DNA of 21,903 bases from CAVSWN01 sp046728115 (GCA_046728115.1 JBKPDW010000141.1:1-21903), one strand, 5' to 3'; counted from the stretch's first letter, positions 7,147-15,696 are shown. Program-made: numbers and translations. Notes: generated from the letters alone by a model not told the origin.

Positions 7147-10100
7147 CTACAGTCGGACCAATACACCTCGAGCCGGTCTGGCCGTCGCCTGCGCGATTGC
7201 GTGCGCATAAAATGCGACTTGACGACGGTAACGCTCCTCGCCGCTGGCCGCGATCTCGAGGTCGGTCTTGTAATCGACGACGACCCATTCGCCGTCCTCT
7301 TCGAATGCGAGGTCCACCACGCCCTCGACGATGCCACCGTCGATCATGCAGGAGACCGGCGTTTCCCGCCGGCAGGCGCCGCGTGCCTCCGCAGCGCGCG
7401 CTCGTGTCATCAACTCGTGAGCGAGCATCCGCTCCGCGATCGTCACCGCCGCGGCAACGTCATCGCCACCGAGCCCGAGCACGCGCGCCTCGGCCATCGC
7501 GATGCGTTCGACGACGTCCCTTGTCGCACCAAGCGCGGTTTGGGAGAGGATGCCGTGAACGAGCAACCCGAACGCCGCACCACCCGAACGCTGTCCGGCG
7601 CTGCGCACATCCACAATCTGCACGTCGGCATACCTTACGGCTTCCTCGCGAACCTCCACTCCCGCCTTCTGACTTTCCACTTTTGACTTCTGACTTTCAA
7701 CTTTTGACTTCTGACTTTTTACTTCCAAATTTCTCTCTATCCATTCCCTTGCCGTCTGCACTGTGACCGACAGTACGCCGCCCGTTGCTCTCGCCTGGTC
7801 GCGTGCCGCGCGCCAATCGTCGTACGCCCGCCGTCGCTCGGCAACGACCTCGCGCGGCGCTTCTTTCACGATGAGATCCTGGCGGCGAATGCCTGCAGGC
7901 GACGGCACTGCCAGCTCGAGCCAGCGTGGATCCCACCAGACGACCGAGTAGCCGCCGAAGTCGTGCGCGCCGGGCGCGATGGTTCGGGCATCCGGAGGCC
8001 GATCGTCGGGTCGTTCGAGCAGGCTGTCCGTGGACTTGATGGGCGGACATCCCGGTCCGCGCGTGACCCGCTGCTCTTCGCCGCGGGGAGGATAAATCGC
8101 GGACTTCAGCGGCGAGAGCCATCCACCCTCCCACGGCTCGTCCCCGACGGCCGGCACCACCAGGAGGTCGCGTGCGCGGGTGGCGGCCACGTACGCAAGC
8201 CGCACGCCTTCGGCGTGATCGCGCCGCACCTCCTCGAGCTCGTGCTCGTGCAGCTCGCGCGGCGTCCACCCGCCCAGCTTGACCGCGCACAAACGCCGCC
8301 TCGCGTCCAGATATCGACTGGCCTCGTCGCGATGCAAGCGACAGGTCGGGTCAGCAAGGATGACGACCGGGAATTCGAGGCCCTTGGCCTTGTGCACGGT
8401 CATCAGCCGCACACCGCCGCTGCCCTCTTCGACGATGGGCGCTTCGGCCGCCTCGGTATCGGCCGCCGCACGCCGCAGTTCGTCGATGAAGCCGCGAAAC
8501 GAAATGCCGCCGTTCGCTTCGTATTGACGCGCCAGCTCCGCCACGTGCAACACGTTGGCGAGCGCCTGCTCACCGCCCGGCCAGAGGATGAACCCCACGT
8601 GCGCACGTGTCGCCGCGAGGACGCGCGCGATCGTCTCAGCGACCGGACGGTAGTTCCGTCGCCGGTGCAAGTCCTGCAGGACGCGCAGGGCATCGGCAAT
8701 CGGCATCAAGTGCGTCGTCGGCGCACCGGCCAGCGCGAGCTCCGTGCCCGAATTACCACCCAGTTCCCGTGCCACCCGGTAGGGATGAAAAGCGCCGAAC
8801 CGATCGCGATATTCGAGGAGCAGTTCGTCGTCGATGCCGAAGAGCGAGCCCTTGAGCGTCGCAAAGACCGACAGCTCGTCATCGGGCCATTCGACGGCCG
8901 CGAGCGCGGCGCGGATCGTCTCCACCTCCTCGCGCCCGTGAAACGTCTTGCCGCCGACCAGCAGATGTGGAATGCTCCGCGCTTCGATCGCCGTGATGTA
9001 CGGCCTCGTCATGTCTTCGGAATAGCTCGTGAAACGGCGGAACAGGATCGCGATGTGCTGGGGACGAATGGGAACCCATCGCTCGCCCCCGTCCGCGGGA
9101 CGATCGGACACCTCCCAACCGCTTTCGTTCACGAGCCAATTGATGAAGGCGCCAACGGCGTTGGGCAGCGAGCTTTCGATCGCGCGGCCGGTGACGCTGT
9201 TGCCGAAGGTGCGGCCGCTGGAGTACGGCGCGGGCACCGACAGCGCGACGATTGCAGGCTGCGAGGCGCGGCTTTTCCGGTCCTCGCCAAGCGGCTGATA
9301 CGGCGCCTGAAGCGCGACCTTGTCCTCGACCATTTCGCGTTGGAACGCGCAATTGACGAAGCGCTGTATTTCGGGCACGGCGCGGAAACTCGTCGTCAGC
9401 TGCAGCACGGGACGGTCCGGCGTCTCTAGTTGATCGCGCACGTGCCAATACGTGCCGACGTCGGCGCCGCGGAAGCGGTAGATGGCCTGCTTCGGATCGC
9501 CGACGATGAACAGCTTGCCCGGCTGGGGTCGAACCTGCCGCCAATCGTCGATGGACTCGTTGTCCGCCGACAGGAGGAGGAGAATCTCGGCTTGCACCGG
9601 ATCGGTGTCCTGGAACTCGTCGACGAACACGCGCTTGAACCGACCCTGCAGGTACCGGCGCATCTCGACGTTGGCGCGCAGCACGTCGCGGGTTCTCGTC
9701 AGGAGGTCGACGAAGTCGAGCGCGCCCTGTTGCGCCTTCAAAGCCTGATAGCAATCGATCGGCGGCTGAAGTTCTTCGCGCAGCAGCGCGGCTAGATCCG
9801 CGTCGGCATCCGCACGAAACTGAACGATGGCGGCATGGAATTCATCGCGCGCCGCGAGCACCTTCGTCCGCGGAACGGATCCGAACAAGGGACCATATCC
9901 CTTTTTCGTCTTCGCGAGGCCCTGATCGCGGGCGAGGTCGACGAGCCGCGCTTCCCAGCCGTCCAGATCGCGCCACCTGAGCGACTGTTCCAGCTCGATC
10001 TGTCTGCTCAGGCGGCGCACGCCGTCCAGCGATTTGAAAAGGTTATCCTTCGCCGGTCCGAAGCTACTCAGCTTCGCGAGCGCATGCAGTTGAGGAACGA

Positions 10101-10731
10101 GGCGATCGATCTCGGCTTCCCGATCGAACGGCTGGCGGTTCCACGGATGGACGAAGTCGCGCAGATCCGCGAGCGTCCAGCCCGCCGTGCGCACGCGATC
10201 GATGGGTCCGGCATCCTCACCGCCGAACCAGGGCCCGCTGGTCCGCCGAAGCGCGCGGCGCACACCTTCGGGGGGATTCGCCAACGCCTGCTGCAGCCAG
10301 TCGCTGAAGGCCCGTGCGTAGAGCCGCTGGGCCTGCGGCTCGGTCAATACCGCGAACAGCGGATCGACCACCGCTTCGACGGGCCGCTCGCGCAGCAGCT
10401 CGGCGCAGAATCCATGGATGGTGTTGACGTGCGCCTCTTCGAGACGGCGAAGCCCATCCTCGAGCCGCTTCCGTTCGCCAGAGTCCCGGCTCGTCGCGTG
10501 TTCCAGTTCGAGCGCCTCGCGAAGACGCACTTTCAGGACGCCGGCGCCCTTCCCGGTAAACGTCCCCGCACCGATCTCCTCCATCGTCGCCCGCGCCGTC
10601 GCCAGCACGCGCACGATCCGCTTCACGAGCTCGGTCGTCTTGCCGGTGCCGGCGGCCGCTTCGACGACCAGCGTGTCATCGAGATCCTCGAGGATTGCTT
10701 TGCGCGCGTCGGCGTCATGCATCGGAGTCAT
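7147..10731 (-). CDS. addA: AddA-type ATP-dependent helicase/nuclease subunit A (UvrD superfamily plus PD-(D/E)XK nuclease)
   Basis: A 1194-residue protein with a complete SF1A helicase: Walker A EAAAGTGKTT (24-33, K31), motif Ia/Ib region NTIHGFCAELL (103-113), Walker B VFVDEFQDTD (368-377), motif III GDPKQAIYRFRGAD (411-424), motif IV TTSFRAVPEIQRF (446-458), motif V MTVHKAKGLEFP (777-788) and motif VI YVAATRARDLL (847-857). The C-terminal nuclease has H1059 (LLVHGIL), D1140 (EGVVDLAF), D1153 and K1155 (VVDYKTD) and Q1171 (RRQVAFYAH), a full RecB-type active site. With AddB it should unwind and resect double-strand breaks in the cytoplasm to load recombinase. The ATG at 10731 overlaps the addB stop (ATGA), implying translational coupling. 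The linker between helicase and nuclease, residues 1002-1022, is encoded by a tandem repeat (separate entry). RecB is an alternative name, but the partner and layout are AddAB-like. Confidence 0.9.
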   Translation of the reverse strand: MTPMHDADARKAILEDLDDTLVVEAAAGTGKTTELVKRIVRVLATARATMEEIGAGTFTGKGAGVLKVRLREALELEHATSRDSGERKRLEDGLRRLEEAHVNTIHGFCAELLRERPVEAVVDPLFAVLTEPQAQRLYARAFSDWLQQALANPPEGVRRALRRTSGPWFGGEDAGPIDRVRTAGWTLADLRDFVHPWNRQPFDREAEIDRLVPQLHALAKLSSFGPAKDNLFKSLDGVRRLSRQIELEQSLRWRDLDGWEARLVDLARDQGLAKTKKGYGPLFGSVPRTKVLAARDEFHAAIVQFRADADADLAALLREELQPPIDCYQALKAQQGALDFVDLLTRTRDVLRANVEMRRYLQGRFKRVFVDEFQDTDPVQAEILLLLSADNESIDDWRQVRPQPGKLFIVGDPKQAIYRFRGADVGTYWHVRDQLETPDRPVLQLTTSFRAVPEIQRFVNCAFQREMVEDKVALQAPYQPLGEDRKSRASQPAIVALSVPAPYSSGRTFGNSVTGRAIESSLPNAVGAFINWLVNESGWEVSDRPADGGERWVPIRPQHIAILFRRFTSYSEDMTRPYITAIEARSIPHLLVGGKTFHGREEVETIRAALAAVEWPDDELSVFATLKGSLFGIDDELLLEYRDRFGAFHPYRVARELGGNSGTELALAGAPTTHLMPIADALRVLQDLHRRRNYRPVAETIARVLAATRAHVGFILWPGGEQALANVLHVAELARQYEANGGISFRGFIDELRRAAADTEAAEAPIVEEGSGGVRLMTVHKAKGLEFPVVILADPTCRLHRDEASRYLDARRRLCAVKLGGWTPRELHEHELEEVRRDHAEGVRLAYVAATRARDLLVVPAVGDEPWEGGWLSPLKSAIYPPRGEEQRVTRGPGCPPIKSTDSLLERPDDRPPDARTIAPGAHDFGGYSVVWWDPRWLELAVPSPAGIRRQDLIVKEAPREVVAERRRAYDDWRAARDQARATGGVLSVTVQTAREWIERNLEVKSQKSKVESQKSKVESQKAGVEVREEAVRYADVQIVDVRSAGQRSGGAAFGLLVHGILSQTALGATRDVVERIAMAEARVLGLGGDDVAAAVTIAERMLAHELMTRARAAEARGACRRETPVSCMIDGGIVEGVVDLAFEEDGEWVVVDYKTDLEIAASGEERYRRQVAFYAHAIAQATARPARGVLVRL
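7666..7728 (-). repeat. Three 21-base tandem repeats made of nine degenerate heptamers, inside addA
   Basis: Three units cover 7666-7686, 7687-7707 and 7708-7728. Units 1 and 2 differ at one base; unit 3 differs from unit 2 at five. Each unit is itself three heptamers; on the plus strand they resemble CTTCTGA, CTTTCAA and CTTTTGA. The tract is clearly AT-richer than its surroundings. It encodes a seven-residue repeat (SKVESQK) in addA residues 1002-1022, just before the nuclease domain, and leaves the reading frame intact. Confidence 0.92.
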
Positions 10732-13700
10732 CGCAGTTCACGCAAGCTGCGCAGATCGGCCAGCAGCGCGTCGGGCTTTTTCGACACACGTCGCTCCTCG
10801 TCGGATCCGCAGATGGGCCGAAAATCGCACCACCGGCAGGCATCCCTGCGCGGCGCGGCTGGCAGGCAGCCGAGCTCGACGGCGCGATCGACGATGGTCA
10901 AGGCGAGCAGTCCTTGCGCCCGTGCGTAGTCGTCGATGGCGATCGTGTGCTCGCCGAATCCACCGGCCGTCGTGCAGAAATACAGGCGTCCGGCTGCCAC
11001 CCGCGTCTTCAACCCGTGCTCGATCGCGACGCTGTAGAGAACGGGCTGCAGTGTTTCGCCGCCCCCAATGATCAGGCCGTCTTTCGATCTGTTCTTTCCG
11101 GTCTTGTGATCGGTGATCCGCAGCGTCGATCCGTTCGCGCTTCGTTCGATGAGGTCGACTGAACCGCGCAGCACAAATCCCGGCCCTGTGACGATCGGTT
11201 CCGGCAAGCTGCGCGGATCGCGCCCCTCGTCGTCGAGGCCGAAGCTGAACTCGAAGTATTCCGGAATCCAGTCGGACGACTCGCTGAGGCGGCGCATCCA
11301 GATACCGAGATCGCGTCGGATGTCGGCAATCTCGTCCAGCCACACACGGGCAATGGCGGGTGCCAGATTGTCTTCGTATTCCGCTGCCACGCGATCGACG
11401 ACCGTGTGCAACGTGGTGACGGCCTTTGAAAGGTTGGCCGGTATGACCGGAAGTTCACGGGCAGCCTGCAGCGCGCGGAAGGTCTCGGCCTGGACGCGAT
11501 GGAACAGGCTGCCGCGCGTCAACGGATCCATGCGCACGAGCGGCTCCGGTTCCTCCCAGCGTTCGATGCGGTGGATGGCCGACAGCAGAAACTGATACGG
11601 GCATGTCGCAAAACGCTGCAGCGCCGACAGCGAGTACGGACGCGCGCGCAACCGATGGTGCGCCAGCGCAGGCGCGGTCGCGGACGTGGTCCGAATCAGG
11701 CCATCGCTGGGCGACCACCGCCCGTTCCACCGAGCCCATCGGCTGATCACCGAACGCCGGAGCGCATCGTTCAGCTCGAGCAGGTATCGGCCCTGTCCTT
11801 TGGCGCCTGGGCCTCGCGTATCGATCAGAGGCGCCAGGACCGCAAGATCGTGTTCGAGATCGTCGACGGCGCGCGCCGGATCGCGCGGTGCAGGCCAGGC
11901 GAGCGTCGCATCGGCTTCGGTAGCCGCTTCCGCCGCGAGGGTCCGATGATCCGGCACGCGGCCGATGATCGCGCGCATCACATCGAGCGCGTAGAAAGAC
12001 GGCACTCGCGGCCGCATGTCCCCCATCTCGGCGCCGAGTCGCGGGTACGAGAGGTACACGCGCTCAGTGGCCGCGCCAATGGCCAGGCGCAGCAACAGAC
12101 GTTCGGCTGCCGTGCGATCTGAGCGTGTCACGAGCGGCGCGTGTGAGGCGATTCTCGCTTCGTCCGGCAGCAGCGGATCTTCGTACGACCGCTGGGGGAA
12201 GATGCGCTCGGCCAGACCGGGCACGAACACGACGCGAAACACGCGGCCGCGTATCTGATGCGGCGTGCCGACGAAGACGCGGCCATAGCGTCGAGTGGGA
12301 GGATGCCAGTCGAGCGTCGACAGCCGCTGCAGCAAGAGATCGCGCACCTCCTCAAGCGGCACCGGCCCGACCGATGCCATCGGACGCAAGTCGGCCAGAA
12401 CGCGCAGCACGCGATCGGGACGCCGCAGAACGCGAGGCGCGAGATCGACGAGCCGATCGAGCCAATCGCCCCACGTGGCGTCGTGCGGCCAGTCACCAAG
12501 GCGATCGATGACTGGCAGCGCGAATTCGCGAAGATGCCGGAGGTTTCGCAGGTCGCGCTTGATGGCGGCAATTCGCGGCGAATCGGGATCGTCACGAGTC
12601 AGCTCGGCGAGTCGCAGCGTGTAGTCGGCGGCCAGGCCATCCAGGCGGCGACGCCAGCGCTGCTTGCCGTCCGCGCGGTTGACGCCGCCAATCACGGCCG
12701 ACTCGACAATCAGTTCCTCCCACTTCCACGGCGCACGCAGCGCCCCGGCGATCACCGCGTCGCCGTCCGCGTCCACGACGGACGCATTCAAGACATCATC
12801 AACAGGAGTCTCCGACGAGGCGTCGTCGAGGCGCGCATATGCCTCGTCGTCGGGCAGAGCAACGGCGACCTCCGTCCCTGCGCCGACCTCCGTCCCAGGC
12901 GAGCGTCGGCCGTCGATTTGCGGGACCTCGCCGAGCGACAAGTACTCGTCGAATCGTCTGGCCGACAGCTTTTCGCAGGCGCACGACAGGAGCGCGATGA
13001 ACGCGCGGCCGGACGGATCGGGCCGCCGTGTGCCGCGGTCGAAGTACGCGGGTATTGCCGCGCGTCCGAAAGCGTGCTCGAGGAGTCCCACGTAATGCTG
13101 CGACGATCGTAGGCAGACCGCGATTTCATCGAACCGCACTCCGGCAGCAGCCTCGTCGAGCACCCGCCGGGCGATCTCGAGCGCTTCACGGGCTTCACCG
13201 GGCGCCGAGAACAAGCGAACGTCGCCGGTTCTGGTCCGTTCGGGCGGCGGGTCCAACTCGAAGATGTGCCGTCGCAATCGCCCTAGATCGGACGAGGCAG
13301 GCGCATCGTCGTCGAGCACCTCGATCCGCGCGGCATCGCCGATCGCCGTGCACGTCGCCTCGTCGCCTTTTGCGATCGTGACGAGCGCGTCCGGAGCCGC
13401 GCGGCACAGCGCCAGCGCAAAACCGCCCTCGGCCGCCGACGCAAACGGCACATCCAGGATCAGCACCGGGCACCGATACCAGCGGACGCCGCTCGTCCAC
13501 GCTGACGCGGCCACCTGAAACAGGGCGGCCCGATCCTCGACGCCGGCCGATCGCAGCTGATCGTCGATGCGCGCCAGCAACCGCCCCACATCGGGGCTGC
13601 CGGCACCTGCGCGTTCGAGAGCATCCGTCGTGGCCCCAGCGAGGCGCAGTTCGTGCACGGTGCGCGCGAGCGCCCTCGGAAAGCCAGGCATGCCGGCCAC

Positions 13701-14021
13701 CGGCCCGAAGTACGTGAGATCGCCTTCGCTGCGCGCATCGAACGCCGCGCGCGCCGCAACAGCTTCGGCGTTCGCGGCGGTGCCCGGCACCCGGCCTTCC
13801 GTCGACAGATGAATCGCCGCCGCCCTGGCGGCGAGCTCGGTCAGGCTGAAGCGGTGCAATCCAAACGTCGCGCGACCGCGCGAAACCTCGCGGACGAAAT
13901 CATCGGCCGCTCCGCGCGTGGCTGCGACGACCAGCAGTTCGGTGTCTGAAGGAAATCGATCGAGAAACAGGCGGGCCGCCTGCAGGCGGGCTCGAGCCGA
14001 CGTTGAAACCACTACGCGCAT
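10728..14021 (-). CDS. addB: AddB-type ATP-dependent nuclease subunit B (PD-(D/E)XK with iron-sulfur cysteines)
   Basis: A 1097-residue protein, the partner of AddA. The N-terminal ~700 residues look like the inactivated helicase scaffold of AddB; where some AddB proteins carry a Walker A there is only AATRGAADDF (33-42), without the P-loop lysine. GTPHQIRGRVFRVVFVPGL (585-603) matches the family's motif V-like region. The nuclease domain has H841 (GSLFHRV), D956 (LRGSVDLIE), D971 and K973 (ITDHKTG) and Q992 (ETLQPVLYS). Four cysteines fit the 4Fe-4S cluster that locks AddB-type nucleases: C807 (FATCPYQF) and C1062, C1065, C1071 (CRWCDFRPIC). The cluster is inferred from the pattern. The ATG at 14021 has a strong Shine-Dalgarno. 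Its TGA overlaps the addA start. Lack of a Walker A resembles proteobacterial AddB more than the Firmicutes form. Confidence 0.85.
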   Translation of the reverse strand: MRVVVSTSARARLQAARLFLDRFPSDTELLVVAATRGAADDFVREVSRGRATFGLHRFSLTELAARAAAIHLSTEGRVPGTAANAEAVAARAAFDARSEGDLTYFGPVAGMPGFPRALARTVHELRLAGATTDALERAGAGSPDVGRLLARIDDQLRSAGVEDRAALFQVAASAWTSGVRWYRCPVLILDVPFASAAEGGFALALCRAAPDALVTIAKGDEATCTAIGDAARIEVLDDDAPASSDLGRLRRHIFELDPPPERTRTGDVRLFSAPGEAREALEIARRVLDEAAAGVRFDEIAVCLRSSQHYVGLLEHAFGRAAIPAYFDRGTRRPDPSGRAFIALLSCACEKLSARRFDEYLSLGEVPQIDGRRSPGTEVGAGTEVAVALPDDEAYARLDDASSETPVDDVLNASVVDADGDAVIAGALRAPWKWEELIVESAVIGGVNRADGKQRWRRRLDGLAADYTLRLAELTRDDPDSPRIAAIKRDLRNLRHLREFALPVIDRLGDWPHDATWGDWLDRLVDLAPRVLRRPDRVLRVLADLRPMASVGPVPLEEVRDLLLQRLSTLDWHPPTRRYGRVFVGTPHQIRGRVFRVVFVPGLAERIFPQRSYEDPLLPDEARIASHAPLVTRSDRTAAERLLLRLAIGAATERVYLSYPRLGAEMGDMRPRVPSFYALDVMRAIIGRVPDHRTLAAEAATEADATLAWPAPRDPARAVDDLEHDLAVLAPLIDTRGPGAKGQGRYLLELNDALRRSVISRWARWNGRWSPSDGLIRTTSATAPALAHHRLRARPYSLSALQRFATCPYQFLLSAIHRIERWEEPEPLVRMDPLTRGSLFHRVQAETFRALQAARELPVIPANLSKAVTTLHTVVDRVAAEYEDNLAPAIARVWLDEIADIRRDLGIWMRRLSESSDWIPEYFEFSFGLDDEGRDPRSLPEPIVTGPGFVLRGSVDLIERSANGSTLRITDHKTGKNRSKDGLIIGGGETLQPVLYSVAIEHGLKTRVAAGRLYFCTTAGGFGEHTIAIDDYARAQGLLALTIVDRAVELGCLPAAPRRDACRWCDFRPICGSDEERRVSKKPDALLADLRSLRELR

Positions 14022-14027
14022 TGTGCT

Positions 14028-14034
14028 CTCCTCC
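14028..14034 (-). promoter_or_regulatory. Strong Shine-Dalgarno of addB
   Basis: GGAGGAG on the minus strand ends 6 bases before the ATG at 14021. It fixes that start and is the strongest ribosome site of this transcript; addA has no comparable site and depends on its overlap with addB. Confidence 0.8.
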
Positions 14035-14058
14035 GGCGCCGTGCCGGGGACTCGGGAT

Positions 14059-14077
14059 CAGCGGCGCCACGCCGCTG
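14059..14077. promoter_or_regulatory. 8-bp hairpin in the predicted addB leader
   Basis: CAGCGGCG and CGCCGCTG flank a 3-base loop. It lies between the predicted addB -10 box and its Shine-Dalgarno, so it would form in the 5' untranslated leader. No U-run follows on either strand, so it is not an intrinsic terminator for the upstream ABC gene. It could stabilise the leader, or be an operator. Confidence 0.4.
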
Positions 14078-14087
14078 CGACTCGTGG

Positions 14088-14116
14088 ATTATACCGGGAT
14101 TGGGGTTGGGTGTAGG
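14088..14116 (-). promoter_or_regulatory. Predicted sigma-70-type promoter for addBA
   Basis: On the minus strand a perfect TATAAT (14093 to 14088) follows CCTACA (14116 to 14111) with a 17-base spacer. The -10 is consensus; the -35 matches only 3 of 6 bases (the last ACA). Transcription would start near 14081, giving a leader of about 60 bases before addB. A perfect TATAAT is rare by chance in such GC-rich DNA, which supports the call. Confidence 0.5.
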
Positions 14117-14152
14117 GCTATTCTGGGGATTGGGGTTTGTTAGGGGCTTGGG
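14096..14152 (+). repeat. G-run tract with partial seven-base spacing; potential G-quadruplex at the addBA promoter
   Basis: The plus strand carries eight runs of three or four G (starting at 14096, 14102, 14108, 14115, 14125, 14132, 14143 and 14150) separated by loops of 2-7 bases. A 12-base direct repeat, GGGATTGGGGTT, occurs at 14096-14107 and 14126-14137. Some runs are spaced by seven bases. The tract covers the addBA -35 region and spacer and the last codons and stop of the ABC ATPase gene. Quadruplex folding is inferred from the pattern only. Confidence 0.55.
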
Positions 14153-14967
14153 TTCGGATTCGAGACATTTGCGACACGAACACGGTAGTAGTCGTTGTGG
14201 CGTTCGACCTCCACCGGCGCATCGAAGACGGCACTGAGCGTCTGGTCTCGCAGCGCGTCAGCTTTCGGACCGTCGAACGCGACGCGGCCCCGCTGCAGCA
14301 GGATCACCCGGTCGATCTCGGGGATGATCTCGTCGACGTGATGCGTGACGAGCACAACGGTGATGCCGCGTCTCGCGATCAGACGCACGCGGTCCATGAA
14401 CGCGTGCTGCGCGACGAGGTCGAGACCTCGGGTCGGCTCATCGAGCACCAGCGCCTTCGGATCGTGCACGAGCGCGCGGGCGATGAGGACACGCCGCGCC
14501 TCGCCCGTGGACATCGTGTCGAGCGTCGCGCCGGAGAGGTGCGACACGCCCATCAGCTGCAGAGCCGAAAACGCGGCGGATCGCATCGCGCCGGTCACGA
14601 GGTGGTTCCTGAAGAGACCCTGACTGGCGAAGAAGCCCGACAGAACGGCGTCCTCCCCTGAGATCTGACCAGCGACGTTCCCATGTACGAACCGATCGTG
14701 CAGGTCGGCGGACACGATGCCGAGCTGCGACCGCAGATCGAACACGTTCCACCGGCCCTGACCGAACACCCGAATAGGCGAGACGCCGTTGAACGCCGCC
14801 AGTGGGTACTGCTGCAACGTGAGCAGCTTGATCAGCGTCGACTTCCCGGCACCGTTCGGACCGAGGATGGCTGTGTGCTCGCCGTCGCGGATCGTGAGCG
14901 TCAGCGAGTCGAGCACGCGCGTCCCGCCGAGGATGACGGTGGCGCGATGTAACTCGAGGATGTTCAC
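14140..14967 (-). CDS. Lone ABC-type ATPase (ModF/PhrA-like)
   Basis: A 275-residue single ABC domain. Walker A is GPNGAGKST (36-44, K42), the signature motif is an unusual MSTGEARRVLIARAL (152-166), Walker B is LVLDEPTRGLD (173-183) and the switch histidine is H209 in LVTHH. Together with the inserted segment after Walker A (FGQGRWNVFDLRSQLGIVSADL) this resembles the soluble ModF/PhrA-like group (COG1119 type). No permease or binding protein is nearby, so transport is unproven; a regulatory role is possible. The frame is open upstream to 15099, but the extra 44 residues are arginine-rich antisense-like sequence inside the ferritin gene. The GTG at 14967 overlaps the ferritin TGA (GTGA), so the two genes are translationally coupled. 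The last residues (NPNPSP) are encoded by the G-run tract, suggesting the repeat reshaped the C-terminus. Confidence 0.85.
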   Translation of the reverse strand: MNILELHRATVILGGTRVLDSLTLTIRDGEHTAILGPNGAGKSTLIKLLTLQQYPLAAFNGVSPIRVFGQGRWNVFDLRSQLGIVSADLHDRFVHGNVAGQISGEDAVLSGFFASQGLFRNHLVTGAMRSAAFSALQLMGVSHLSGATLDTMSTGEARRVLIARALVHDPKALVLDEPTRGLDLVAQHAFMDRVRLIARRGITVVLVTHHVDEIIPEIDRVILLQRGRVAFDGPKADALRDQTLSAVFDAPVEVERHNDYYRVRVANVSNPNPSP

Positions 14968-15458
14968 CGGACGGTCGTCCGAGATCCCAGCTCCCGATCC
15001 ATGTCGAGAATCGCGGCCGGGTCGTTCTTCACGAGGCGGAACTTCATGACGATCTCGCGAGCGACTTTCTCTTCCTCGACCTGCTCGGTGAGGAACCACT
15101 GGAGCTCGGTCATCTCCGCGAACGCCTTCTCCGTGAAACAGAGCTCGTAGAGCCCGTTGATCTGCCTCGTCACGTCCTGCTCGTGCTCGAGTGCTTTCTC
15201 GAACACGCCGGGCAGCGCATCGAACGCTGCCGCTGGCTGCGCGATCGCCTTCAACTGAACCTCACCGTCGCGCGCCAGGACGAAGTCGAACAACTTCATC
15301 CCGTGCTGCCGCTCTTCTTCGGCCTGCAGGCGCAGCCACTTCGCGGCGCCCAGAAACTTCTGCCGATCGCACCAGCCCGCCATCGCCAGATACGTATACG
15401 ACGCCTGGAATTCAGAATTGATCTGATCGTTGATCGCCGAATTCACTTTCGCATTCAT
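14964..15458 (-). CDS. Ferritin (non-heme, FtnA-like)
   Basis: A 164-residue four-helix ferritin of the usual length. The dinuclear ferroxidase residues fit E. coli FtnA with an offset of one: E16, E49, H52, E93, Q126 and E129, with the nearby tyrosine at Y23. There is no heme-ligand methionine pattern of bacterioferritin. It should oxidise Fe2+ and store the mineral inside a 24-subunit cytoplasmic shell. The ATG at 15458 has a strong GGAGGA site six bases upstream. It lies first in a pair with the ABC ATPase, with overlapping stop and start. The upstream gap of 238 bases to the amidohydrolase stop shows no clear terminator or convincing Fur-box-like palindrome, so iron control cannot be argued from sequence. 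Confidence 0.95.
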   Translation of the reverse strand: MNAKVNSAINDQINSEFQASYTYLAMAGWCDRQKFLGAAKWLRLQAEEERQHGMKLFDFVLARDGEVQLKAIAQPAAAFDALPGVFEKALEHEQDVTRQINGLYELCFTEKAFAEMTELQWFLTEQVEEEKVAREIVMKFRLVKNDPAAILDMDRELGSRTTVR

Positions 15459-15464
15459 GTCAAA

Positions 15465-15470
15465 TCCTCC
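15465..15470 (-). promoter_or_regulatory. Shine-Dalgarno of ferritin
   Basis: GGAGGA on the minus strand ends six bases before the ATG at 15458 and fixes the ferritin start. Confidence 0.8.
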
Positions 15471-15696
15471 CGCCGCCGTTGTATGGCGTCACCATATCCG
15501 CGCGACGTCGCATGCATCGAACACGTGATCGTTGCTGACAATTGCAAGATCCTCGATTTGCGCCTGCGCGAGGCGAAGTCTTGTATGCAAGAGTTGCTGG
15601 AGGCTCGCATTGCGGTCTTGATGATCTCGGACTCCGGTGACGCCTCATATCGACTGCACCCGATGGCGGCTTGTTGGCCAACCGGTCCTGGCTGCC

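Noticed and set aside
7666..7728. CRISPR array
   Set aside because: Units are contiguous with no spacers and are in frame within a gene.
6834..7766. 310-residue plus-strand open frame with a hydrophobic stretch
   Set aside because: It runs more than 600 bases into the antisense of addA and ends in the translated repeat; no stop occurs before addA.
14059..14077. Intrinsic terminator of the ABC gene
   Set aside because: The stem is strong, but no U-run follows on either strand, and it lies downstream of a predicted addB promoter.
14968..15099. Upstream extension of the ABC ATPase to 15099
   Set aside because: Arginine-rich sequence out of frame within ferritin; the GTG overlapping the ferritin stop matches a normal ABC start.
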